A stretch of DNA of 64,000 nucleotides, from NCBI RefSeq assembly GCF_000003195.3, contig NC_012873.2, forward strand, positions 50,439,166 to 50,503,165, in the 5' to 3' direction. How positions within the stretch are numbered: position 1 is the stretch's first letter; each line of letters starts with the position of its first letter. Positions 20,593-33,132 of this stretch are shown here, piece after piece. The notes under the pieces were generated by a model. It was not told the DNA's origin. It searched no databases and saw only the letters and a list, made by a program, of their open reading frames with translations. The stretch comes from Sorghum bicolor (taxonomy: Eukaryota > Streptophyta > Magnoliopsida > Poales > Poaceae). A program made the translations under genes and the position numbers.

Positions 20593-22147
20593 CCCGCCCA
20601 TAAGCTATAGGGCTTGTTTGACACAGCTCAACTTCACTAGTAAAGCTGTTTTTTTAGAAAATAGCTTCATGAGTGACTTTATAGATGAAGCTGAGCTGTT
20701 TTGGAAAAAGTATTTGGCAAAATAGCTTCACCAACTACTTCATACATAGTTGAGAGAGAGAAATGAGGAAGAAGCTGCAATAAGCTACTTTTTTCCACCT
20801 TCATCCAACTTATGTTTTTGTGAGAGGTGGGAAAAAAACAGCTTTACCCATGAAGCTGTTTTGGAAATAAGTGTTTGGCAAAAAAAACAGCTCACAACAG
20901 CTTACAGGCCCATAATGTTATGTTTTATGGGATAACATTCAAATGCTACTATGATATAATACGTTTTAAGAAGAGAGGGAGCAAAGTTTATCTGTGTTTG
21001 ATAAAATAGCTATCAATTTCGTGAGCAAATTTATTTTCTACTCAACCAAAGCCCAAGATTTGAAATGCAAAGGCGTCATCTTTTGGTGCCCTCAACTGAT
21101 GCCACTAATCCATGTTTGTTAGGTATTATTCGTGAAATATAATCACCTTTGCTAGATGGAATAAAATATGTTAATGTTCGTGATAGATAGCATGTTGGTA
21201 GATTACTTGTGTGTTTGGCATCGAGTAGAAGGAAGAACATCAACTGATGTTATTAATATTTTTAAAATGACGTGAGACAAGAGGTCACGATTAACACATA
21301 TGAAAAACTAAGACCCGGAATCAAGTCACCAAAAGATAAGGGATAATAACTCAAGTGATTTGGTAATAACAACCAAAAAGATAGGGCCACCGTCCATTTT
21401 AGGCAACATGCTTATTACACGATAATTTAGGAGAACTCACGGAACTTATGCGCCACAAAACTTATCCCGTATTATAGGCAATTTTTAGATGAAAGAAGTT
21501 GTATTTTAAAAGCAAGTTTTAGCTCCGCCCATAAGCTATAATGTTTAGGGTTTATGGGACAACATTTAAATGCTACTATGATACACCTTTTAAGCAGAGG
21601 GAGCAAGTTTCTCTGTGTTTGATAAAATAGCTACCAATTTCATGAGCAATTTTAGCTGCCTCCACCAAAGGCCAAGATTTGAAATGCAAGGCGTCATCTT
21701 TTGGCGCCTTCAACTAATGCCACTAATCCACATTTGTTAGATCTTAAATGTGAAATATAATCACCTCGTGATTGCTAAATGGAATAAATATATATGTTAA
21801 TGTTCAACCACTAAGTGCGATAGATAGCGTGTTAGTAGATCACTTATGTGTTCAACATTGAGTTGAAGGATGAACCCGGCCGATGTTAATTATTTTTTAT
21901 AACAACGTGAGACAAGAGACCGCAGTTAACGCATATGAAAAACTAAGACCAAAAGATAAGGTCTAATAATTGCATTATTTGGTAAGAACAACCAAAAAGA
22001 CTGGGGCATCGTCCATTTTAGACAACATGCTTATTACACGATAATTTAGGAGAACTCATGAAACTTATGCGCCACAAAACTTATCCCGTATTATCGGCAA
22101 TTTTTAGATGAAAGAAGCTGTGTTTTAAAAATCAAGTTTTTAGCTCC
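20593..22147. repeat. Tandem duplication of a roughly 620-bp unit, first copy interrupted by a MITE
   Basis: Unit 1 (20593-21527) and unit 2 (21528-22147) both begin CGCCCATAAGCTATA and end CAAGTTTTAGCTCC. Shared blocks include ACTTATGCGCCACAAAACTT at about 21446 and 22056. Without the inserted MITE the units have about the same length. No coding capacity is seen. Confidence 0.85.
20610..20911. mobile_element. MITE inserted in one copy of a tandem duplication
   Basis: Ends GGGCTTGTTTGACACAGCT and CAACAGCTTACAGGCCC are partly complementary and flanked by ATA (20607-20609, 20912-20914). The second unit of the duplication reads AAGCTATAATGTTTA without the element at 21533-21547 and so shows the empty site. 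AGCTT/AAGCT motifs recur inside. Confidence 0.8.
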
Positions 22148-22501
22148 GGTAACAAGATAACACAGTTGTGCATTTCTATTTTGATCCACAACTACAATGA
22201 GTGCTCCGCAAAACTTGCAGTTGAGATGAGTAGTCCGCATTTCCTTTCATATACGAAGGAGGCATCACTTCCAAGGGAAAAAAAATAGTAGCCCTGCCAC
22301 TACCAATGGCCAAAAAAGAAGGTGCTCTGAATATCATCGACTTTTAATACTCCAATTTGTTTGCAATAATAAAAAACCGAATGATCGATCCTGAACTGTT
22401 AGAGGAACATACGAATCTTCCATACTGGTGCACAGAGACTCTGAGCAAAAGCATGGGTTGAAAGTACTACTACTGTCAGCCAAAGACTGCAATTAAAATG
22501 A
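22148..22501. other. Intergenic stretch, nothing recognised
   Basis: AT-rich sequence with no frame, repeat end or regulatory motif that I can support. Confidence 0.5.
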
Positions 22502-22741
22502 GGCCTTGTTTAGTTTACAAAAACTTTTGCTTTTTTGCTACTGTAGCGATTTCGTTTGTATTTGATAATTATTGTCCAATCACAGACTAACTAGATTTAA
22601 AAGATTCATCTTGCAAATTACAGGTAAACTGTGTAATTAGTTTTTATTTTTATCTATATTTAATACTACATGCATGTGACCAAAGATTCGATATGATAAG
22701 AAATTTTAAAAATTTTTATGAACTTGAGAAGAAAAGCATCC
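22502..22741. mobile_element. Tourist-like MITE lacking its right terminus
   Basis: The left terminus GGCCTTGTTTAGTTTAC and the internal block AAACTGTGTAATTAGTTTTT match the family at 19034. No complementary right end is found before the next MITE at 22745, so it is truncated. Confidence 0.65.
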
Positions 22742-22744
22742 TAA

Positions 22745-23090
22745 GGCCCTGTTTAGTTACTCGTCCAAAAATTTTTCATCCATCCCATCGAATCTTTGGA
22801 CACATACATGGAACATTAAATGTAGATAAAAAAATAAACTAATTACACAGTTTGGTTGAAAATCGCGAGACGAATTTTTTAAGCCGAGTTACTCCATGAT
22901 TAGCCTTAAGTGCTACAGTAACCCAAATGTGCTAATGATAGATTAATTATACTTAATAGAGTTGTCTTGCAGTTTCCTGACGAGCTATGTAATTTGTTTT
23001 TTTATTAGTTCCTAAAAATCCTTCCCGACATCCTTCCGACATATTCGATATGACACACAAAAAATTTTCATCCTCAAACTAAACAGGGCC
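22745..23090. mobile_element. Tourist-like MITE, complete (346 bp)
   Basis: Perfect ends GGCCCTGTTTAGTT and AACTAAACAGGGCC (left and right termini) are flanked by TAA at 22742-22744 and 23091-23093. It lies about 350 bases upstream of the TATA box of the Mei2-like gene. Confidence 0.9.
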
Positions 23091-23444
23091 TAATGGAAGC
23101 ATCCATCTATATAGCTGCAGCTATATCTCCGGCGTAAGCAAGCAAGCGCAGGCACGCCGATGGATGGATGGAGGGATGCCTTGTCCTAACCAACTCAAGC
23201 CCAGAGCCCAACTCCCACCACCCAAATTTAAACCCACCTCCCACCAGTGCACCGCTCTCTCCGCCGGATCCCACTGCAGCGCTGGTCCCATCCCTTTCTC
23301 CAGTAACTGACATGGCGGCCAGCCCAGACGTGGGCGCCACCTCGTCAGTTTCAGGTGGTAGTCGCAAGGACCCGGGGCCGCCGCACGCGCCCGCGGTGCC
23401 GTGCTCCGCGGTTGCGGTCACCGGGGCGTCACCGCGGGGTCCGG

Positions 23445-23450
23445 TATAAA
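23445..23450 (+). promoter_or_regulatory. TATA box of the Mei2-like gene
   Basis: TATAAA in a GC-rich context, about 530 bases before the donor of the 5' UTR intron. Transcription would start near 23475-23485, in CT-rich sequence typical of plant start sites. Confidence 0.6.
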
Positions 23451-23680
23451 GCGCGTGCACACCCCCCCCGTGTCTCGCCGCCCCCACCGCATTTGGGTAG
23501 GTAGTTTTGCTCTTCTCCCCTGTCCCAGAGGCCGCCTGCGTCTCCGCTTCGTCTCACCACCCACCACCTCCTCCTCGCCGGGGGACCCCTCGCCGGAGCC
23601 CACCAGAGCTTCCGGCGAAGAAATCCGGCGGGCACACCACAAGGGGGCGGAGCAGGGGGGACGGGGGCGCGCGCGCCGGA

Positions 23681-23731
23681 ATGGGGGGCCAGCGGCCGGT
23701 CGTCGTCGTCGCTGGTGTCGCGTCGCTCTAG
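23681..23731 (+). promoter_or_regulatory. Upstream ORF 1 in the 5' leader of the Mei2-like gene
   Basis: ATG at 23681 opens 16 codons (MGGQRPVVVVAGVASL) and stops at TAG, inside the probable first non-coding exon. It may lower translation of the main ORF. It exists only if transcription begins upstream of 23681, as the TATA position suggests. Confidence 0.4.
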
Positions 23732-23883
23732 GGTTAGGTAGGTGTCCGTAGCTTTCTTCCCTTGGCTTCGCTCCCCGCGGCCAGGGCTGCGCTGCCCCGG
23801 CGTCGCATTGGGGGTCCCCGGCCGACCGTCTGGCCGCGTGATCCACCCGTGCTCGACCTCCGAGAGGGTCCCGGTTCCGTGGC

Positions 23884-23946
23884 ATGGGGGCATCTCTTCC
23901 GCCTGCTGCCGCTGCCCGCGAATTCGGCACCATTTTTGAGCTCTGA
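23884..23946 (+). promoter_or_regulatory. Upstream ORF 2 in the 5' leader of the Mei2-like gene
   Basis: ATG at 23884 opens 20 codons (MGASLPPAAAAREFGTIFEL) and stops at TGA, 31 bases before the donor of the leader intron (23978). It is out of frame with the main start, so it cannot extend the protein. Confidence 0.4.
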
Positions 23947-24593
23947 GGAGGAGGAGGTGGCAGCAGGCGCCGATCTGGTGAGCCCCCCACTCGCTTCCCG
24001 TTGCTGGTTTTTCTCGGGGATGTTTCAATTTTGGGAATTTTGGGAAGCTCTCCCTCCTCGTATCCTTGCTTGCTTTGTTTTGTGGGTGTCCTTTGCTTGC
24101 TGTATGTGATCTGAGCTGGAATTCGGTGGGCTGGCAATTAATTTCGGCTGTGCTCCGCGGAATTCCTCGTTTTGTTTTGACGGTTACCTTTGATCACAAG
24201 GGACTTGCTTGTTTGGAGCTCGTAGAGCCCGAGGCGCATTAAATTCCACATCTTCTGTGCTGTTTTATTGGGGGAATTAAACATTTCTCTCACAAGTTTT
24301 GTGGGATTCGCACTCGGATTTGTCAAATCTACTGCTTCTGATTCAGAAATGTTGACTTTGGAAGCTCACACGAACTAAATTCCGCTTTTTTCTCCGCTGC
24401 CCTATGGCTCGGTTGTCACGGATTCACAGATTTCTGCGCGTAAAATTGCTCTGATTCGTCATGTTTACCCCCTCGACGCTTCATCTTTTCGGCAGTTTTC
24501 TGTTTCAATTTTGCCTTGATCCCGGGCAATTGAGGTGCGGTGCTGTTGTCAAGGTTTGTGCCTAACACGTTATATGGTCTGGACGCCTGCAGG

Positions 24594-27500
24594 ATGCCAT
24601 CTCAAGTCATGGATCCGAGGCGCCACCTCTCCCAGTTCAGCAATCCAACCCTGGCTGCGTCCTCCTTCTCTGAGGAGCAGCTTCGCCTTCCCACTGAGGT
24701 AATAATCTGCAATTGCAGAATTGTTGCCCCAGTTATTGTTTTTTTCCTGTTTTTGTTAGTTTATTTATGCTAAGCCCAGTGATGTCTTTATTGTTTTAGT
24801 TCATATTTGACACCTATCATTTTGTCACTTGATCATCTTTCTCGAGTCTTGACTATGGCATGCACTACTTTTTTTTTCCCCTTTTATCTTTGCAGAGGCA
24901 GGTCGGATTTTGGAAGCAGGAGTCGTTGCATCACATTGGTGAGTACTGAATTTGCTTCAATCTCCCTTAGCTTTTCATTCATTTCCATGCAAAGGATGCC
25001 TTTCGGCTGCAAAAATCCACTGTGTTATTTGGGGGCATTTTGTGCATTTAACGAGTCACAACATTTTATGCATGACTAAATAACATAAATAATTTGTTTG
25101 CATGGGATGATTTTAGCTTACCCTAACTTCACCGTCGTCGTGTTGGACATCATTTATTGCATTTTTCTTTTGTTGTTTCTGTATTTAGGTGAAGTCGTTG
25201 TTTTGTGTTCACCTTGGTTTCCAAAGGATTTTTGACCTATTTGATGTCCAGGCTATCCTTTGATAAACAATCGGTTGCTGGCAGTTTCTATCTTATTATT
25301 TCTTTTTATTTCTCTGGCACTCGTGTCATACACTCTCTTTATTACCACAATGGCTCATGCATTTTGTTGTTCATTATCAAGATGTTTTCTCAAAACAAGA
25401 TGTTTCTATTGTTGTCAGGAAGCAAGTCAGTTGCATCTTCTCCAATTGAAAAGCCCCAACCCATTGGGACAAAAACTGTGGCTCGGATAGATCCACAACC
25501 ATACAAGCTGAGAGACCAGAAGACTGCATTTAGCCTTGAGCACAAGACTTTTGGTCAAGAGAGACATGTTAACTTGCCACCATCTCTGTGGAGAACTGAT
25601 CAAGACCCTAACCTCCAATCTGATTCATCTTTGTTTCCCGACGGAAGGAGGACTAATCCAAATGAGGCCTACAATGAGAATGGGCTTTTCTCAAGCTCCC
25701 TGTCAGAAATTTTTGACAGAAAATGTGAGACAGTTTACTCTGGCACTTCCATCAACTTAGTGATTGATTGTACTGTACAGTGAGCTTGAACCATGAGAAC
25801 CATTATCTTCATCATAGAAAATGCATTGAACTGTATCACATATTCCATAGCATGTATTGTGTATGGGTGCACCTTGAAATCAATAGAAAGGAATAAAAGG
25901 TACAAGAAAGGATATCAGTGAGTTTGAAAGGGAAGAACAAATAAAAAGACTTTCATCTTTTTTTTAGCATTTTTGCATCTTATTTTCGAAGGAATCTACC
26001 TGCTTTATTTTTCTTTGGCCTAAGAATCCTTTCACTTTAGTTTGGTATCGTTATCCTTTTATTTTCAGTCACATCTTGTGCAAGATTTGTGCAGTCAGAC
26101 ACTCCGATTAAATCATTGCTATTGTAGTAAGCAATATATTGTTCCTGTTTATTGCTTCCTAACCAGTTTTATGCTTCAATCTGTAGTGGGACTGAGATCC
26201 AAGGATGTGCTTCTACGTCAGCCAGTTGAAAAGGTTGATCCAACTCATGTAGATGAGGAGCCCTTTGAGTTAACGGAGGAAATAGAAGCGCAAATAATAG
26301 GAAACATACTTCCTGATGATGATGACCTATTATCAGGTGTTCTTGATGTTGGGTACACAGCCCATGCTAACAATGGTGATGATGTCGATGATGATATATT
26401 CTACACTGGAGGCGGGATGGAACTGGAAACCGATGAAAATAAAAAAAATACAGAAACTAATGGTGGAGCTAATGATGGCCTTGGGTTGCTTAATGGCACA
26501 ATGAATGGTGAACATCCATATGGGGAACACCCTTCAAGAACTCTCTTCGTCCGAAACATTAATAGCAATGTTGAGGATTCTGAATTAAGGCTCCTATTTG
26601 AGGTACGCTGCTTTTTACCGTTTTCTGCTCAAACCTATTGTTTTTGTACAGAACATTTGTTTCTGAAGATCATTTACTCTTTACCCACAGCATTATGGAG
26701 AAATCAGCAACCTTTACACTGCCTGCAAACATCGTGGTTTTGTGATGATATCTTACTATGACATAAGATCAGCATGGAATGCCATGAGGGCACTTCAAAA
26801 CAAGCCACTCAGACGTAGAAAACTTGACATACATTACTCCATTCCGAAGGTATTCACAACTCTGCCTTACTGGCTTGATTTGTAGACATATTTTGCCCAA
26901 GGATGCCAGTTTGTATGTAGTTTGCAGTTTTTAGTCTTGTAATGCTTGTGCTAATTGTCACCTTTTTCCCTTTAGGACAATCCTTCGGAGAAGGATATTA
27001 ACCAGGGGATGCTTGTTGTATTTAATGTTGACCCGTCTGTAACAAATAATGATATCCATCAGATATTTAGCGACTATGGTGAAATAAAAGAGGTAAGCTA
27101 TACTCTTACATTAACTACCTACTACTCCATTATAACTAGGACTATAATATCTTAAATTAATTGCAGATTCGTGATGCACCGCAAAAGGGTCATCACAAAA
27201 TTATTGAATTTTACGATGTCAGAGCAGCCGAAAGTGCAGTTCGTGCTTTAAACAGGAGTGATCTTGCTGGCAAGAAAATAAAATTGGAGACTGGCCGTCT
27301 GAGTGCTGCTAGACGGTATGTATGTATTTGAAATGTTAATCTTGCTGTCCATTCTCGTATTTCATCAGCAATACTTCCTTTATTACTTTTGAACACTCCG
27401 GATTTAACCATTGATCATTTGATCACAGCTTTAGTGAACCTTTGGTTAGTTTTTAGCAAGCTGAATGATTCTTGCTTAGGCATCACTGGTATATAGTGGC

Positions 27501-28025
27501 ATCACTTATTCTATATGACGGTACCTGTGGATAGTATGCACATTAGTTATATGCTCTGGATTTTTATTTTCTTTTCTCAAGTGGAAAATCTCTTCCTGGA
27601 GCTGTAAACATTGCACTGTTTTTATCTTGTCATGTATAGATAGTTACTTAGGGGGTGTTTGGGACTGCTCCGCTCCACGTTTTTCAGCTCTTCTTCATGT
27701 TTTTTAACCAAATGGTTTCAGCTCCATGCACTCCGTTCGAGGAAAAAAAGGTGGAGTTGTGAGAGCACCTAAAGAGGTGCTCCATAAACTCCAGTTTTTT
27801 TGTGGAGCTGCTCCACTGTGTGTGGAGTTTGTGGAGCAATCCCAAACACCCCCTAATCTTTGTTTATTTCTGTATATGGGCTCTCCTGTCCTAAACAAAA
27901 CATATTTTTGTTTATTCTTTCATATTGTATTCCTAATTCTTTGTATCATATTTAGGTGTATTGATATATACTTAGTATGTTAGTTCTTTAATTCATCCAG
28001 AAAAAGAGCAATTATTATGTGATGC

Positions 28026-28066
<41 letters not shown>

Positions 28067-31000
28067 AGCCTTTTAGTCCCAAGCAAGTTGGGGTAGGCTA
28101 GAGTTGAAACCCAACATGAGCCCCCTAGTCACGATTTGTGATGCAGCATTCTAATTTTGATTCTATTGTACAAACTTTTGAACATGGTGGTGAGAAAAAC
28201 ACATAGGTTTTAATCATTGCTCTAACATTTATTTTAATGCTGTTTTGTAACAGTTTAACACAGCACATGTCCAAAGAGTTGGGGCAGGAGGAATTTGGTG
28301 TATGCAAACTGGGCAGTCCAAGCACAAATAGCCCTCCATTGGCTTCATTGGGTATGATGTTTATTTTTTCATCTTTATTGTATGTCATGTCAATACCTGC
28401 ATTTCCTGACATGGAGGATTTATTCTTGAAGGTTCATCTAATATGGCAGCAATGACATCTTCTGGTCGTGAAAATGGGAGTATTCATGGTTTGCATTCTG
28501 GACTTCTCACATCAATGAGCCCGTTCAGAGAGGCTTCTTTCCCGGGTCTATCATCTACCATACCACAGAGCCTGTCCTCTCCCATTGGAATTGCATCTGC
28601 TGCAACTCATAGTAGTCAGGCTTCCCTTGGTGAGCTCAGCCACTCACTTAGTCGGATGAATGGGCATATGAATTATGGTTTTCAAGGCATGGGTGCCCTT
28701 CATCCCCATTCCCTTCCTGAAGTTCACAATGGAGCAAATAATGGCACCCCTTACAATCTAAACACCATGGCACCAATTGGTGTCAATAGCAACTCGAGAA
28801 CAGCTGAAGCAGTTGACAGCAGACATCTTCATAAAGTGGGTTCTGGTAACCTCAGTGGGCACTCATTTGATCGTGTCGGCGAAGGAGGTAAGTTTGTAAA
28901 TTTGGACAAGCTAATCTCCATTTTTATTCTCGACCCCATTCTCTCTCAATTCCATTCCTTAAGCATGTGTTTTGTAATAAAAATGTTAGGTTTATCAGGA
29001 TTGTGACAGCTAACTGTGAAAAGTTGATCAATTAATGTATGTTATTTAATTGTTCCCTGCATGACTGCATGTGTACCAATTTTTGCAGCTATGGGATTTT
29101 CAAGAAGTGGAAGCGGTCCTGTCCGTGGTCACCAGCTAATGTGGAATAATTCAAATAACTTCCACCGTCATCCCAATTCCCCTGTGCTGTGGCAAAATCC
29201 GGGATCATTTGTAAACAATGTACCGTCTCGCCCCCCAGCACAAATGCATGGAGTTCCAAGAGCACCATCACACATGATTGAGAATGTTCTTCCAATGCAT
29301 CATCATCATGTGGGCTCTGCACCAGCAATCAATCCGTCACTTTGGGACAGGCGGCATGGCTATGCAGGGGAATTGACGGAAGCATCAAGTTTTCATCCTG
29401 GCAGTGTTGGGAGCATGGGATTTCCTGGTAGCCCTCAGCTTCATGGTTTGGAGCTAAATAGCATATTTTCTCACACCAGTGGGAATCGCATGGATCCAAC
29501 CGTGTCTTCCGCTCAGATCAGCGCACCATCTCCTCAACAAAGAGGTCCTATGTTCCATGGAAGGAATCCTATGGTTCCTCTTCCATCATTTGATTCACCT
29601 GGTGAGCGGATGAGAAGCCGGAGAAATGACTCAGGTGCTAACCAGTCTGATAATAAACGGCAGTACGAGCTTGATGTTGACCGCATAATGCGGGGGGAAG
29701 ACTCACGAACTACACTGATGATAAAGAATATCCCGAATAAGTATGTTTTGAGATCACCCAATTTTATGCTACATTTATGTTCTGTCTCAATAATATATAT
29801 ATATATTTGTTCTGGTTGTCTCTTTTGGGTTCCAGGTATACCTCCAAGATGCTCTTGGCTGCTATTGATGAAAGTCATAAGGGCACTTATGATTTTATTT
29901 ACTTGCCGATTGATTTTAAGGTAGTTTGAATTTAATTCATAAGCGACCGGTGCCTCATATTAATTTGGACTGTACCTGTTCATGTTACTAAATGAGATCA
30001 ATCTGCTTTTCAGAATAAATGTAATGTTGGCTATGCTTTCATCAACATGACCAACCCTCAGCATATCATCCCGTTTTATCAGGTGAGAAAGTTATTCAGT
30101 TGACAAAGTGCTACTGCATTGTTGCAATTATGGTTATTTTGGCCTTTGATCAACTTGTATGGCTTGCAAAATTTGTACTTTGATAAAATATCTAGCTTGA
30201 ACATCTATGTGCTATCCTGAGCCATTTTGTCATCTTTTTCAGACTTTTAATGGTAAAAAGTGGGAGAAGTTTAACAGTGAGAAGGTGGCATCACTTGCTT
30301 ATGCCAGAATCCAAGGGAAAACAGCCCTGATTGCTCATTTCCAGAACTCTAGTTTGATGAATGAGGACAAACGCTGCCGCCCCATACTCTTCCACTCAGA
30401 AGGTCCTAATGCAGGAGATCAGGTATGCTTATTATGTCTTTTTTTCCTGGGTAGTTTCCCTGCTCTTGTTCTACAGTAGTCCAGTTACATTATGTATCGC
30501 TGCCCTGTGACAAGTCTTCTCTATACCATCTTAGTCATCCGTATATACCTTGAAGCCTTGATGGGCTGATGGCAGCTAAAAACATAGGTTTTGTGCAAAA
30601 AAAAGGTGTGAGGTAAATGTACACCTGCCATTTTTGCTGCATTAACTGCCCTGTGACAAGTTTTCCTATAGTCATCCTATATTCCTTGAATCCTTGATGG
30701 GCTGATGACAGCTAAAAACATAGGTTTTGTGCAAATAAAAAGCTGGGAGTTAAATGCCCACCTGCCATTTTTGCTGCATTAACTGCCTAACTGGTAATGA
30801 GTCCACAATTATAGAAAATGTAACGTCTGTGGATATCTTTTCATCTGCACTTTCATACTGTGCACCAATGAACTAAGATGCACATTTCACAAGTGGGGTA
30901 ACATTCTTTGAACACTGAAGCAAGTTTGGTACATAGTTGGAATCGTACCATACTTATATGGTCCCAGTGTCTGCTTAATAATTTTAGAACTTGCTCTATT

Positions 31001-31224
31001 ATTGTGCCTGCAATGCTTTTAAGCATATGGTTGCAATTTTGACATTTTGTTGTGATCTTTCTCAGGAACCTTTCCCTATGGGTACAAACATCCGAGCCAG
31101 GTCTGGGAGATCCCGAACTTCCTCTGGTGAAGAAAATCACCATGACATCCAGACAGTCTTGACCAACGGTGACACTTCTTCCAATGGAGCTGACGCTTCA
31201 GGTTCCACCAAGGACACTGAGTAG
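24594..31224 (+). CDS. OML4: Mei2-like RNA-binding protein, closest to rice OML4 (LARGE1)
   Basis: Coding exons: 24594-24698, 24896-24938, 25419-25724, 26187-26602, 26691-26849, 26976-27092, 27167-27315, 28254-28351, 28432-28887, 29089-29740, 29836-29920, 30014-30082, 30243-30422, 31066-31224. All junctions are GT-AG and phases agree, giving 997 residues. A leader intron (23978-24592) ends just before the ATG. Two N-terminal RRMs (about 268-346 with TLFVRNINSNVEDSEL; 354-425 with LVVFNVD and KIIEFYDVRAAE) precede a long Ser/Gly/Pro/His-rich region and the diagnostic C-terminal Mei2 RRM (about 820-925; [35 protein letters not shown]). Mei2-like proteins bind RNA and act in meiosis and growth; rice OML4 restricts grain size. 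Clade assignment is from memory of the rice N-terminus (MPSQVMD, FWKQESL). Introns hold a MITE, a SINE end and a small duplication. Confidence 0.95.
27651..27853. mobile_element. MITE in intron of the Mei2-like gene
   Basis: Terminal inverted repeats of about 21 bases: GGGGGTGTTTGGGACTGCTC at the left, and at the right the complement of GGGGGTGTTTGGGATTGCTC. It is flanked by TTA on the left and TAA on the right. It contains repeated GGAGCT/AGCTCC words and lies in the intron between exons ending 27315 and starting 28254. Confidence 0.8.
28027..28136 (-). mobile_element. 5'-truncated SINE (Au-type 3' end) in an intron
   Basis: On the minus strand it ends in a long (TTG)n tail preceded by AGTTGGGGTAGGC-type sequence (plus strand AAGCAAGTTGGGGTAGGCTA), which I recognise as the Au SINE 3' region. 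Direct repeats TGTGATGCA at 28018-28026 and 28137-28145 are the target duplication. The tRNA-like head is absent. Confidence 0.75.
30501..30788 (+). repeat. 146-bp tandem duplication in the last intron of the Mei2-like gene
   Basis: Two units start at TGCCCTGTGACAAG (30501 and 30647). Both contain GATGGGCTGATG, CAGCTAAAAACATAGGTTTT and CCATTTTTGCTGCATTAACT. They differ by scattered substitutions and small indels. Coding capacity is not affected. Confidence 0.85.
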
Positions 31225-32289
31225 CTGAACTGCAGCTTGCTGCCTCGCTAACCACAAAGGCCCAAGCTATAACTTTTTGCAAACCCATTTTCAGTTCTAG
31301 TTTTCCCCCCTTTCCCATTTTGGTTTTGTTTGGTAAGTCTCCCGATCTGTATTTATTAACATCCATGATGTGGGTCACTGAAGACTTAGGTTGCTGCAAA
31401 AATTTTGTCTCTGGCGGGAAGCTATATGCAAAGAGGGTGCTACCTATTCCCCAGAATCTATGTGCTTGTTAACCTGAAGGCCGAGAAAGGTGAAAGGCGC
31501 AGGGAGAGCCTCCAGATTTTGGTCGCTGTAAGAATTAACCCCATGTTGTACAGCAGGTCCCAGTAACTTGTGCTGAGGGGAGAGTGAAGGAGTCATTTTA
31601 ATCAGTTTAGTGGTGGTGTGTGTGTGTGGAGAAGAAGAGTCTTGCCTGCATTTTCTTTTGGAACCTTCTCTTGTGCCTTCACCTGTGTTGCATTTTGAGT
31701 CGAGGGCTCCTCTTAAATTGTGTGCAGAGGGGCTCGATTTTGTTAACCGGAACATGGCGCATTTGCGTCTGGATCAACCCCGGTCTTGTCTTCAGGGCAC
31801 TGTCGCCGTATTTATCAACCTTCTTATGTACATCTCCATCTTCTTCTACATATAGTACATGAGTTTTGATGTCATCTATTTTGTGGCTGTTGCCTCACAA
31901 GGTTGTTTATCCATATCAACGTGTCTGTTATGCTTGCGGTGTGTATAAAACCTTCATGAACCTTGTGCTTGGTTGCTTACTATGTAAGCATGAATGCGAG
32001 CTCTATGAGTGCGTAATCCTTGTTCAAATCCTTTCAAGAGTATACCAATGTATAGGAGACGATTTTACAAATCACTAGTCTTTGGCTCTTCATAATTACC
32101 CGGCTACGTCGACGCATCCCAAAGAGGAAGAATGCCAAAGTGGGCACACGACTCGCATATCCGACCACTCCTTGGTAAATGGTTAGAAAAACGTGTCGTT
32201 TGAGATTGAGTGCAGTCAATACCCTTACTTGTCAATCAATATCTCTTTGAATATTTTGGTTCAACTTTTGAAAACACATATTTGTCTTA
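31225..32289 (+). other. 3' UTR of the Mei2-like gene and downstream intergenic sequence
   Basis: T-rich sequence follows the stop codon and includes a short (GT)n run near 31612. The transcript probably ends before about 31860, but no single poly(A) signal stands out. No further gene is seen before 32289. Confidence 0.45.
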
Positions 32290-32510
32290 GGGTCTGTTTG
32301 GTCTGAATTCTGAAGCGGTAAAGTTTATCACCTGTCACATCGAATGTTTGGACACATGTATGAAGTATTAAATGTAGACTATTTACGAAACTAAAAGCAT
32401 GGCTAAAGAGTAATTTGCAAAACGAATCTTTTTAGACTAATTAATATATGATTGGATATTAATTGTCAAATAAAATATATTTAAACTTTAATAACCTCAA
32501 CCAAACACCT
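32290..32510. mobile_element. Degenerate Tourist-like MITE
   Basis: The left end GGGTCTGTTTGGTCTG follows TTA. Internal blocks (CACATCGAATGTTTGGACAC, GTATTAAATGTAGA) match the family at 22745. The right end near CCAAACACCT is only partly complementary, so the boundary is uncertain. Confidence 0.55.
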
Positions 32511-33132
32511 CAGAATTTGGAAACCGGTGTAGGGCAACTTTAGTGTATCCCTAGAGTATATATAAATATAAAATAGGGTTGGTGATATAAGTAGTCGAAA
32601 ATTACCCGGGCGTGCTCTGCATTCGACTCGCAAATGCCAAAAAGGCTTTGGCCGTGACATCATAGGAACTGACTGCAACTAAAGTTTACCAACCAAACAT
32701 CAGAGGTTTTCATACAAATTCACCCGAAAACATAATGATAGGCTGATAGCTAGAGAAGATAGAAAACTAATTACAAAGTGAATAAAGAAGAAAGAAAATG
32801 CACAAGAAAGATTTAGTCTGTACACATACCAAATGATTATGAGGCAAAGTTACCACAGGAACCTAGTTAAGAAAATGTGATCACAATTCACAAAAAGAAT
32901 CAATGTACCAAGCCGAGACCTTTTAACCGAGCTACAGAACCAAGTTTTCAGCCTTGTCACAGAAAAAAGGAGGAGCAACTACTGATCATCCACTATCCTA
33001 TTGGCACCAGCAGTTTGTGCCAACAGGATAAAGAATCCAGAAGTATATGCCTATCTATCTCGTCAGTGTATGCATAATTCTCGATCTATAGCTTCTCAAC
33101 AAATGCTCACCATACTCATGGTCAGAGACGAA

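Noticed and set aside
23107..24137. Long open frames on the minus strand (126, 239 and 199 codons) over the Mei2-like promoter and leader
   Set aside because: They are Arg/Pro/Gly-rich, overlap each other in several frames, lie in very GC-rich DNA and show no family motif. The plus-strand TATA box and leader explain the region.
28018..28075. (CAA)n run considered as a polyglutamine-coding microsatellite
   Set aside because: It lies in an intron of the Mei2-like gene and is the tail of a SINE on the opposite strand.
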